Source: an uncultured Ignavibacteriales bacterium (GTDB lineage: Bacteria > Bacteroidota > Ignavibacteria > Ignavibacteriales > Ignavibacteriaceae). Taken from it: 57,668 bases of DNA. Shown here piece by piece: positions 9,559 through 17,029 of this stretch. Below the pieces are notes generated by a model. It was not told the DNA's origin and made no database searches. It was given only the letters and a program-made list of their open reading frames with translations. The stretch covers positions 1 to 57,668 of the forward strand of contig CAIYTF010000074.1 of assembly GCA_903929035.1 (NCBI GenBank), in the 5' to 3' direction. A program made the position numbers and the translations under genes. Positions within the stretch are counted from its first letter, which is position 1; each line of letters begins with the position of its first letter.

Positions 9559-11550
9559 TCAGACTGTATTATTTATTGTTTCCCCTGAACCATTCAGTAA
9601 ATCTATTGCTGCATCAACCGCTTCGTGCGTTCCGGTCAGAACAAGTACATCTCCGTACAGCAGTTTTGTTAAACCGGAAGGATTATTTATCGGGGTATCC
9701 TGCCTGACGATTGAAATTATTGTTGCACCGGTTGCCGCCCGTAAATCTATTTCTTTGAGCGATTTGCCGATTGCCTTGCTCGTACTCTCGATAAAGAAAG
9801 TTTCGGTTACACTCCGCGCGATAATATCCATCAGGTGCATCGGGCTGATGCCGCTCTGCGCGTTCCTGAGCATTTGGTAGCTATCCTGCCTGATGATATT
9901 AATCTGCCGCATAACAATATTTACCGGCAAGTGATATTCTGCCAGCACCTTGCTGAATATTTGCAGTGAGGTTTCAAACTCTTCCGGTATGACGGTGTCC
10001 GCTTTTAGTTTTGCCAGTTCATCAATTTCCGTTACATAACGCGTGCGAACAATGGTATGCACTTTTGGATTCAACATTTTTGCCATCGCGAGACTGACGC
10101 GTGTTGATCGCGGATCGGAAATAGCATATACAAACACTTTTGCTTTCATTATACCTGCGCGCAAAAGGATGTCCCGTTTGGTGATATCTCCGTAAAGGAT
10201 ATTTTCTCCTTCGGATTTAACCTTTCTCACCGTACCAGGGTTCAGCTCAAGAATGATATATGGTATTCCTGTTTCCTTCAGCACTTTCACCAAGTTTCTC
10301 CCGTTGAGTCCGTAGCCAGCTATAATAACGTGGTTTTCCAACGGTATTGACTTCCGGCGAGGCGGGGCATCATAATCAAAATCATCCTTGAGATGCAGAA
10401 AATGAAAAACACGGGGAACAAATTCGAACAAGAATGGCGTGAATACCATTGTAAGAATGGCAACTGAAAGAAAAATATTATTCCCTGAAGCAGAAATGAT
10501 TCCCGCCTGTTCGCCTGATTTTGCAAGGACAAAGCCAAACTCGCCGATTTGCGCGAGCGAAACACCCGCGACAATTCCCGTGCGCGAAGGATACCCGAGT
10601 GCAAGAACAATTAACAGAACAATCGCTGCCTTTATGCCAACTACTACCAATGACATCAGGAGTATTTGGATAAAGTGTTCCCTGAGAACCGTTAATGAAA
10701 GTAAGAGACCCGCGGACACGAAAAAAATGCTGTTAAAAATGTCGCGGAAAGGGGTTATTTCCGATAGTATCTGATAACTGAATTCCGATTCCGCGATAAT
10801 AAATCCCGCGATAAAAACGCCGATACTAAAGGAAAGACCTACCGCGTGAGCAAGATAGGCCGTCCCGAAAATAAGAACAACCACGGAGGCACTAAAAACT
10901 TCGCGCATACGCATTGAAGAAACGAAATACAAAAGTTTGGGAACAACGAAACGCGCCAAAGCGATCATAGCGGTTATAAGTGTGCCGGCGAATAAAATTT
11001 TGAGCATAAATGATCCGATGCTGAAACTTTCTCCGCTTTTCAGTAACGGCAGGATGATGAGCATTGGTATGACTGCAAGGTCTTGAAAAATCAGGATACC
11101 GACAGATATTTTACCGTGCGGTGAATCAACTTCGCTTTTCTCCGCGAGCAGTTTAAGTACAATCGTGGTGCTTGAAAGGGATACAACCATACCGATAAAC
11201 ACCGCGACCTGAATCGGCATACCGTAAAATGCGAGTAACCCGAATCCGGCAGCGGAACTGATAATAACCTGCAATCCACCGAAAAGCAGCAGGTACTTTT
11301 TCATCTGAACTAATTTGGCAATGGAAAATTCCAAGCCTATGGTGAACATCAGCAGGATGATGCCGACCTCTGACATTACCTCTATTTGCTCGTTTTGCGC
11401 GATAAGATGAAGACCTGAAGGACCAATGATTATGCCTGTAATGAGGAAGCCGATGATAGGGGATATTTTTATCTTCCTGAACACGTACAGCACCGGGAGA
11501 CTAACCGCCAGAATCAAGGTTATATCGCGAATAATTGAAAACTTATCCAT
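9559..11550 (-). CDS. CPA2-family cation:proton antiporter, KefB-like, with TrkA-N and TrkA-C domains
   Basis: A 663-residue inner-membrane transporter. About 12-13 hydrophobic segments fill residues 1-390, with family landmarks GFLITGIIIGPSGL, FTIGLEFS and VSLSSTTIVLKLL. A Rossmann TrkA-N (RCK) domain follows at about 405-520, with nucleotide-binding GYGLNGRNL and an acidic residue ending the second strand (LELNPGT). A TrkA-C domain lies at about 575-655 (IGKSLKEIDLRAATGATII...GDVLVLTG). It probably exchanges K+ or Na+ for H+ under nucleotide control. It stands alone, in the same orientation as the foldase genes but separated from them by about 260 bases. The coding sequence is notably rich in CGCG (22 by my count). 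Confidence 0.88.
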   Translation of the reverse strand: MDKFSIIRDITLILAVSLPVLYVFRKIKISPIIGFLITGIIIGPSGLHLIAQNEQIEVMSEVGIILLMFTIGLEFSIAKLVQMKKYLLLFGGLQVIISSAAGFGLLAFYGMPIQVAVFIGMVVSLSSTTIVLKLLAEKSEVDSPHGKISVGILIFQDLAVIPMLIILPLLKSGESFSIGSFMLKILFAGTLITAMIALARFVVPKLLYFVSSMRMREVFSASVVVLIFGTAYLAHAVGLSFSIGVFIAGFIIAESEFSYQILSEITPFRDIFNSIFFVSAGLLLSLTVLREHFIQILLMSLVVVGIKAAIVLLIVLALGYPSRTGIVAGVSLAQIGEFGFVLAKSGEQAGIISASGNNIFLSVAILTMVFTPFLFEFVPRVFHFLHLKDDFDYDAPPRRKSIPLENHVIIAGYGLNGRNLVKVLKETGIPYIILELNPGTVRKVKSEGENILYGDITKRDILLRAGIMKAKVFVYAISDPRSTRVSLAMAKMLNPKVHTIVRTRYVTEIDELAKLKADTVIPEEFETSLQIFSKVLAEYHLPVNIVMRQINIIRQDSYQMLRNAQSGISPMHLMDIIARSVTETFFIESTSKAIGKSLKEIDLRAATGATIISIVRQDTPINNPSGLTKLLYGDVLVLTGTHEAVDAAIDLLNGSGETINNTV

Positions 11551-11757
11551 ATATCAAATAGTTGTAACTATGATGTGTTTGATAAAAATGATTATTATGA
11601 AAAACAATAATAGCAGGAATAATCGGACTATAAAATTTCTGTTCAGACAACTTTATTAATAAAATACTTGTATATTGCAGATATTTAATTTTCACCATTT
11701 TAAACATTAATCAAAAAATCACGTAACATCCGGTTATTTTTATTTATCATTTGCCTT

Positions 11758-12891
11758 TTGTCCGGCACAGTGCTGTTTGTGTCGTTCATCCCAATAATTT
11801 TAAAAACTCAAAATATCGCGGCACCACAATTTACAGCAGCGGATTCCGGTGTTACGGTCAGGCTTTCGTTCACGGGTGATTTGATGTGCCATTCTCCGCA
11901 ATATCAATCGGCACATATAGCCGCTGATAGTTTTGATTTTACACCGTGCTTTTCTGAATTGCAGTCCATATTTAGTGAATCTGATTTTCTGGCAGGAAAT
12001 TTAGAAACGGTCACTGCCGGAAATAATCGTTCTTATAGCGGTTATCCTTTTTTCAATTCCCCGGATGACTATGTTGAATCTCTGAAGAAAGCCGGGTTCA
12101 ACTTTCTTTTCACATCCAACAATCACTCGTACGATCAAACCGAGCAGGGAGTCCTCCGAACACTTGAAGTATTGAAGACAAACGGATTGCCAAGCACGGG
12201 AACATTTAGCTCGCGGCGCGACCGCGATTCTATTCGTGTTGTCAGCATCAAAGGTATCCGATTTGCATTGCTTGCTTTTTCTTACGGATTGAACGGGAAC
12301 AGACTGCCTGCAGGCAAAAAATATTTGGTTAATGTTATTGACACGCTTGCTATGGGGCAAGATATTTTACAGGCAAAATCATTACATCCCAACTGTATTA
12401 TTACTTACCTGCATTTCGGCAATGAATATGCGCGTATGCCAAACAAGTTTCAGAAAGGGATCGCGCAGTTTTTGAAAAGAAGCGGTATTGATTTAATTAT
12501 TGCATCGCACCCGCACGTTTTGCAGCCAATAGAGTTTTATAAAACAGTTGACGGGCAGTTAGATAGCGGCATTGCTGCCTATTCCCTTGGCAACTTTATT
12601 TCCAATCAGCAATGGCGGTATTCGGACGCGGGTGCAATATTATCGATAGATATAAAACAAAATGCAGTTTCCAAAAAACTTTCTATCGTGCAAATCGCTG
12701 CAACACCAACTTGGGTATTTAAAGGAGTAATAAGCGGCAGACCTACTTTTCGCGTTATACCGTTTTCAATAACACGCGCGCTTAACAGCTATGATTTTCT
12801 CTCTATGAATGATAAAAAAAATTGTTTACAGGCATTCGATGATACGAGAGATATTCTAACAAGAATGTCAAATAATATCAAGATAAAATAG
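11758..12891 (+). CDS. CapA-family (PGA synthesis protein-like) metallophosphoesterase-fold protein
   Basis: CapA/PGA_cap domain at about residues 30-290: LSFTGDLMCHSP, LAGNLET, FLFTSNNHSYDQ, YLHFGNEY, IIASHPHVLQP and AAYSLGNFISN follow the conserved metal-ligand pattern of the family. An N-terminal hydrophobic stretch would anchor it facing the periplasm. CapA-like proteins act in polyglutamate or cell-envelope polymer metabolism. The 5' end is uncertain: the first standard start in frame is TTG 11758, but the open frame extends to a stop at 11701-11703, and the residues encoded just upstream (KKSRNIR then a hydrophobic run) look like the proper beginning of the signal anchor with no ATG, GTG or TTG to start it. 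The gene stands alone on the plus strand. Confidence 0.8.
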   Translation: MSGTVLFVSFIPIILKTQNIAAPQFTAADSGVTVRLSFTGDLMCHSPQYQSAHIAADSFDFTPCFSELQSIFSESDFLAGNLETVTAGNNRSYSGYPFFNSPDDYVESLKKAGFNFLFTSNNHSYDQTEQGVLRTLEVLKTNGLPSTGTFSSRRDRDSIRVVSIKGIRFALLAFSYGLNGNRLPAGKKYLVNVIDTLAMGQDILQAKSLHPNCIITYLHFGNEYARMPNKFQKGIAQFLKRSGIDLIIASHPHVLQPIEFYKTVDGQLDSGIAAYSLGNFISNQQWRYSDAGAILSIDIKQNAVSKKLSIVQIAATPTWVFKGVISGRPTFRVIPFSITRALNSYDFLSMNDKKNCLQAFDDTRDILTRMSNNIKIK

Positions 12892-12984
12892 GTAACGCGT
12901 TCTGTATTTACATTCATTTTTGGTATGAAATGCTTATATGAGAAATACCGTCAAATTTAATTTGGTTTTCACTCAAAATCATCA

Positions 12985-13039
12985 CGGACTTCGCGTGATA
13001 AATGTTCCATTATAGATTTAAAAGGGTGAACGAACTTAT
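12985..13039 (+). repeat. Degenerate copy of the ~90-bp palindromic repeat family
   Basis: Contains CTTCGCGTGATAAATGTT and a GTGAACGAACTT segment, resembling the core TCTTCGCGTGAGAAAGTGTT and end CTGAACGAGTCC of the full copies elsewhere in the window. It overlaps the 3' end of the site-2 protease gene at 13036. Its counterpart arm is not clear. Confidence 0.4.
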
Positions 13040-13680
13040 AGATATTGTATTAATATCGATGTTAAATATCTCACCATTTTCATAAAATACCCAAAGATTG
13101 GTGTATTCAGAATTACAAGAATAAAAACTGTCCCGACAAGCCCCATCTTCAAATATCGGGCAGTGTAATCATTCGGAAATAAATCATACAGGATGTGCGA
13201 ACCATCTAACGGGGGAATTGGGAGCATATTAAAACAAAATAAAAATACATTTAAGAAGATGCCATAAATTAATATTTGTTCAATAAGCTTATTTACTTCA
13301 ATATGCAGTATTCCCATAACAGTTAGGGCGAGCAAAATCACCACTGCCAATATAAAATTTGAAACGGGACCGGCTGCCGAAACTATCAAATCATTTTTTA
13401 TTGGATCGCGGAAGTTAGCTCTGTTTACCTGCACCGGTTTTGCCCAGCCAATCAGTGCAAATCCGGATGCAAGAGAGAGCATCGGCATTATAACCGTGCC
13501 AAACAAATCAATATGTTTCAGAGGGTTGAGCGTCATCCTGCCTTGTGAGCGCGCGGTCAAATCACCGCACCTAAAAGCGGTATAAGCGTGCGCAAACTCG
13601 TGAACTGTAATAGAAATAATAAACAACGGCAAAAACCCGATTAGACGGAGAATTGAGTCATCAACAGTGATGTGGGGCAT
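13036..13680 (-). CDS. Site-2 protease family (M50) membrane metalloprotease
   Basis: A 214-residue polytopic membrane protein with the zinc-binding HEFAH motif (His27, Glu28, His31) in the first hydrophobic segment and the second metal-ligand motif in PLDGSHILYD near residue 160. It lacks PDZ domains and is the short, YwhC-like form of the family. It probably cleaves or gates membrane-embedded substrates, but the substrate is unknown. The gene is five bases downstream of xerD and likely co-transcribed with it, as is common in this phylum. A second, PDZ-containing M50 protease (rseP) lies at 25881-27248. Confidence 0.87.
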   Translation of the reverse strand: MPHITVDDSILRLIGFLPLFIISITVHEFAHAYTAFRCGDLTARSQGRMTLNPLKHIDLFGTVIMPMLSLASGFALIGWAKPVQVNRANFRDPIKNDLIVSAAGPVSNFILAVVILLALTVMGILHIEVNKLIEQILIYGIFLNVFLFCFNMLPIPPLDGSHILYDLFPNDYTARYLKMGLVGTVFILVILNTPIFGYFMKMVRYLTSILIQYL

Positions 13681-13685
13681 TTAGT

Positions 13686-14588
13686 TTATCCTCGCGGATG
13701 ATAGGCTGTATGCTCTTCGCGCACAAAGTCTATGTCCAGATGTGTATAAATTTGTGTAGTAGAAATATCGCTATGTCCCAGCATTTCTTGAACCGCGCGC
13801 AAATTAGCACCGCCTTCAATCAAATGTGTAGCAAACGAATGACGAAACAGATGCGGATGCACGTGCTTATTTATTCCTGAAAGCTGTACATACCCGCTGA
13901 TTATTTTCCATACTCCCATTCGCGAGAGGCGTTTACCACGAGCATTAAGAAACACGTAGTTTTCGCTTTTCATTTTCTTTGCAAGCAGCGGACGCGCCTT
14001 TGTCAAATATTCTTTCAGCCAAAATATAGCCGAACTTCCGATAGGGGTAATACGCTCTTTATCGCCTTTGCCCAAAACACGTATAACTCCATCATCAAGC
14101 AGCAAAGCATTAATAGTTAAATTAATAAGCTCAGAGACTCGCAGCCCGCAGGCATACAGCGTTTCCAACATTGCCCGATCCCGCGATGATTTCGCGGTAT
14201 CGCCTATCGGAACAGAAAGAAGTTTTTCCATTTCATCAATCGTTAGAGTGTCAGGTAACTTTTTACTAATTTTAGGTGCCGGTAATCGGGCAAGCGGGCT
14301 GTTTTTCATTCTCTCTTCAGCGATCATAAAAAGAAAGAATCCTTTGATGGAGGAATAATAGCGTGCCGCGGAAATTGATTTTATTCCGCACTCCGATAGG
14401 AACGAAAAAAACTTACGGATAGAATCAGTAGTAACCTCTTCGGGTGTTTCAATGCCAAACTTAGTAATATAGGATGCGAAATGCATCAAGTCACTTTTAT
14501 AGGAAACAAGTGTATTATCCGATCTTCCGCGCTCGTAAGAGAGAACATCGATATATTCTTTTATAGCTGCCTGAAATACATCACTCAT
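13686..14588 (-). CDS. xerD: Site-specific tyrosine recombinase XerD (or XerC)
   Basis: A 300-residue recombinase of normal XerC/D length. The N-terminal SAM-like core-binding domain covers about 5-90 and the catalytic domain 110-295. Catalytic residues are all present: Arg150 (CGLRVSEL), Lys174 (GKGDKE), His246 and Arg249 (HPHLFRHSFATHL), His272 (LGHSDIS) and the nucleophile Tyr281 (QIYTHL). It resolves chromosome dimers at dif sites; XerC and XerD cannot be separated confidently from one paralogue. It heads a short operon with the site-2 protease gene. No dif-like site was seen nearby. Confidence 0.88.
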   Translation of the reverse strand: MSDVFQAAIKEYIDVLSYERGRSDNTLVSYKSDLMHFASYITKFGIETPEEVTTDSIRKFFSFLSECGIKSISAARYYSSIKGFFLFMIAEERMKNSPLARLPAPKISKKLPDTLTIDEMEKLLSVPIGDTAKSSRDRAMLETLYACGLRVSELINLTINALLLDDGVIRVLGKGDKERITPIGSSAIFWLKEYLTKARPLLAKKMKSENYVFLNARGKRLSRMGVWKIISGYVQLSGINKHVHPHLFRHSFATHLIEGGANLRAVQEMLGHSDISTTQIYTHLDIDFVREEHTAYHPRG

Positions 14589-14603
14589 ACATCATTCAGC
14601 GGT

Positions 14604-14870
14604 TTATCTTCCAACACGCGCAGGTCTGTTTTTACGATTGATTATTCTACGACTGTACCCTTTATGTTTTCTATGGTAATCAAGCTCGGCGGTTAGATGA
14701 TACGCTTCCGAATAGATGGAATCTAATAGAGCATACATTGGGTCAACGAGATTTTCAAGGACTTCTTCGGACATATTATTTTCGGTGCACCATATTCTAA
14801 GCACGACAATATTATCGTGGACTGCTTTCGCTCTTATTTTTATTGTTTCTGACCAATTTGAACCGTTCAT
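14604..14870 (-). CDS. Small helical protein of unknown function
   Basis: An 88-residue protein with no family I recognise. It is predicted mostly helical from its heptad-like content (SETIKIRAKAVHDNIVVL, then EEVLENLVDPMYALLDSIY) and has a strongly basic tail (RRIINRKNRPARVGR). Its ATG overlaps the stop of the upstream small gene in ATGA (14867-14870), which indicates translational coupling and supports both being expressed. A two-gene coupled pair of this size is reminiscent of toxin-antitoxin loci, but nothing in the sequence proves that. Confidence 0.55.
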   Translation of the reverse strand: MNGSNWSETIKIRAKAVHDNIVVLRIWCTENNMSEEVLENLVDPMYALLDSIYSEAYHLTAELDYHRKHKGYSRRIINRKNRPARVGR

Positions 14871-15070
14871 ATTATTACCTTTATTATACCTTTCTTTTCT
14901 TTTGATGACATATCGCGTTTCATTCCTTCTTTAATTCCAACGTACTGAAAGAATTCCACGAAGTTATTCCCGTTCGGAGCTACGGTGATGTACGCGTCAA
15001 GTGAATATGGTGAACATTCGTAAATGCCCGGAGGCAATACGCCTTTATCGTTAAATTCAGGCAAGGGCAC
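14867..15070 (-). CDS. Short DUF6932-like protein, apparently internally deleted
   Basis: A 67-residue frame starting at GTG 15070. Its first residues (LPEFNDKGVLPPGIYEC) resemble the N-terminus of DUF6932 proteins as I remember them, and its end (FFQYVG...KEKKGIIKVI) resembles that family's C-terminus, while the roughly 100-residue middle expected of the family is missing. It is coupled to the 88-residue gene by ATGA. It could be a remnant or a genuine short form. The family call rests on memory of short motifs and is moderate to weak. Confidence 0.45.
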   Translation of the reverse strand: MPLPEFNDKGVLPPGIYECSPYSLDAYITVAPNGNNFVEFFQYVGIKEGMKRDMSSKEKKGIIKVII

Positions 15071-15140
15071 GTTTGGTTTCTTTCATACCTACCTCATCAT
15101 TTTTTTTATAATTATTGCCCTTGTGGTTATAATGGGGGGA

Positions 15141-15578
15141 TTAATTGAAATCAAATCCGAGCAATATTCCTACCATTACTCCGCGGGTTTGTCCATACTC
15201 AATTATTAAACAACTTTTATCAGTATTGTATAGATTCAATCGTCCGAATACTTCAGAATTTGTTTTTAACTCTTCAGAATCAAGATATTTTCGTTTTCCT
15301 TCAAGGGTTGACGCGGATAAGCCAAATCCGAATGCTACGATTTTAGTTAATCGTATTGAAAAACCAATCCCGTAACTTTTTGCCGATGGCATTTGCTGGT
15401 TGAAAAGATATTCAAAATAGCCTCCAGCACCATTATTGCTGTTAACCCCAAATGAAGCTCCAAAATACCTTCCAATAACAATACCTATCTCACTTGTTTT
15501 ATTTTGGTTTTTAGAAGTATCGTTTTGTGAATATATACTAACGGACATTAATGCTAATATTGTGATGATTGTTTTCAT
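15141..15578 (-). CDS. Small secreted outer-membrane-like protein, hypothetical
   Basis: A 145-residue protein with a clear signal peptide (MKTIITILALMSVSIYSQ) followed by alternating hydrophobic/glycine segments (IGIVIGRYFGASFG, GGYFEYLF, YGIGFSIRL, VAFGFGLSAS, GVMVGILLGFDF) typical of a small beta-barrel or porin-like outer-membrane protein. No named family recognised. It follows the small coupled pair on the same strand at a 70-base distance. Confidence 0.6.
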   Translation of the reverse strand: MKTIITILALMSVSIYSQNDTSKNQNKTSEIGIVIGRYFGASFGVNSNNGAGGYFEYLFNQQMPSAKSYGIGFSIRLTKIVAFGFGLSASTLEGKRKYLDSEELKTNSEVFGRLNLYNTDKSCLIIEYGQTRGVMVGILLGFDFN

Positions 15579-16315
15579 TTTAACCTAGTTTGTTTTCTTG
15601 ATTTTTTACTTTAGCGATGCAAGTATTATCGTGATCGTGTCTTTGTTCATTTTCGATTCCTGTTCTTTTTATTCATATCTGTTAATACGTTGGAGATTAA
15701 ATTTATCAGCACTCCATTTACTCTCGTTCGGGGGCTTTGCTATCAAATATGCTTGAGCATCTCATACGAATGATATATCTTATTAAATTCAAGAATATTG
15801 CTGTTCCACGTGAAAGGAGGTTTCTTGGGAATCTTAATTGATAGTTTGTCTTTTACCACTTCTTTAAGTCCTACCATAAAGAAGAACGCCGACATCTATA
15901 TTGTCCAAGATAGAAAGCAGATTGTTCACGTGGATACTCCGTGCAAAGATATATATAACGCAGAACATTATCAAGACATCCACTAACTGCTTTTTTCCCA
16001 AAAGGAGATATCATTCAAGAGTTCTTTGAGAGTAATAAGGAACTTTTTATTGACAGAAAAAGTCGTGTTTACAGAAGATGGTCTTCAGGCAGATATGGCA
16101 ATATTGAAAGATAGAATTCGTGGAAAAATAATACTCCAAAGACCCGGAAGGCACTACCCAAGAAAAACTAAAAAAGGTGCTTATAAAAAATATAAATGAT
16201 TACTTATCTTAGTGACATTACTTCCGGAGAGGGCAGGGTGAGGGACTTTTTCTAATGTCACAAGTAATCGCGGTCTTCGCGTGACAAAGTGTTAATGTTA
16301 TTTCTGAACGAGTCC
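15579..16315. other. Gene-poor region with decayed sequence and repeats
   Basis: No intact recognisable gene. The first 220 bases are AT-rich with no features I can name. A possibly decayed coding stretch (15798-16199) follows. At 16212-16220 GTGACATTA pairs with TAATGTCAC at 16253-16261 around a 32-base loop that includes the G-rich word GAGGGCAGGGTGAGGG. The right half of a palindromic repeat closes the region at 16268-16318. Confidence 0.5.
15798..16199 (+). pseudogene. Possible decayed gene, one frame with an internal stop
   Basis: The frame starting at 15798 reads 62 codons to TAA 15984-15986, and the same frame then continues 70 codons to TGA 16197-16199 with protein-like composition (FLLTEKVVFTEDGL, then a basic end RPGRHYPRKTKKGAYKKYK). 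One base change would join them. I recognise no family. Low confidence that this was ever one gene. Confidence 0.25.
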
Positions 16316-16318
16316 TTA
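16268..16318 (-). repeat. Half copy of the ~90-bp palindromic repeat family
   Basis: Contains the core CGGTCTTCGCGTGACAAAGT and the conserved arm GTTATTTCTGAACGAGTCCT, but the opposite arm is replaced by unrelated sequence. The TTA at 16316-16318, part of the element end, is the reverse complement of the stop codon of the adjacent minus-strand methyltransferase-like gene, so the element supplies that stop. Confidence 0.75.
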
Positions 16319-16948
16319 CCGCTTCCGAAACCTAATTGGCAGCAGTCTTGGAACCAATCGCTGATATTCTTTATACTGTTCTCCGAAGGTCTCAAGAAGC
16401 CGTTTTTCTTCATAGTATGTTCCTATGTAAAAATATGCAATGATGCAAACAATTGCCGTGAGATAATCGAGCGACATAGTTGGTCTAAGTACGAGGAAGA
16501 GGATACAAAAAAAATAGACGGGGTGTCTGCACCAAAGAAATGGACCCTTGATAATCAGTTTTGTTTCTTCGTCAAAAGTGGAATTGTCATAGCTGCCATT
16601 AATTTTTCTGAACAGTTGATTGATGCCGAGAAATTCTTTAGCATTAAAATATTGGAATGTCCAAAAGAAACCAAGGAGTGCCTGCAATTGAAGTATGAGT
16701 ATGATAAAGTCATAAGGGAACTGAAAGTCATATATTTTTATGTCGATATCCGGCGTTAGTTGATATATAACATAGAAGTGCAAGAGAGAAATGACCGTGT
16801 AGGAAAATCTATAAAAAGGAAGAAATTTAGGAAACCGAACAGCTGCATATTTTTTTAATTTCAGCATTGCCAGCAAAGAATGCACCGCGCCGAATGACGC
16901 GTATAACACTATGATGGCAATTATCCGGAAATAATTATTAATGGTCAA
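16316..16948 (-). CDS. Membrane methyltransferase-like protein (isoprenylcysteine methyltransferase/NnrU type)
   Basis: A 210-residue polytopic membrane protein with five or six hydrophobic segments. The C-terminal region has the pattern of the ICMT/PEMT-like family: GPFLWCRHPVYF (cofactor-contact RHP motif) and EEKRLLETFGEQYKEYQRLV. It may methylate a lipid or small molecule, or be a structural NnrU-like member; the substrate is unknown. The only plausible start is TTG at 16946-16948, which lies within an AT-rich repeat, and the stop lies within a palindromic repeat, so both ends of the reading frame are defined by mobile repeats. Confidence 0.7.
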   Translation of the reverse strand: MTINNYFRIIAIIVLYASFGAVHSLLAMLKLKKYAAVRFPKFLPFYRFSYTVISLLHFYVIYQLTPDIDIKIYDFQFPYDFIILILQLQALLGFFWTFQYFNAKEFLGINQLFRKINGSYDNSTFDEETKLIIKGPFLWCRHPVYFFCILFLVLRPTMSLDYLTAIVCIIAYFYIGTYYEEKRLLETFGEQYKEYQRLVPRLLPIRFRKR

Positions 16949-17029
16949 TTGTTAATGGTAAATGGTTAATTTTAATGATTACTTGTTCATTAACAATTGA
17001 TAATTTACCCTTAACAATTGTAAATTATA
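16936..17029. repeat. AT-rich TTAACAATT-family repeat (copy 1)
   Basis: Two arms, CAATTGTTAATGGTAAATGG and TTAACAATTGATAATTTACC, form an imperfect inverted repeat between the methyltransferase-like gene and rpoN. The same words recur at 45690-45780, 48915-48990 and 52573-52606. The repeat overlaps the start of the upstream frame and the stop of rpoN. Confidence 0.7.
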
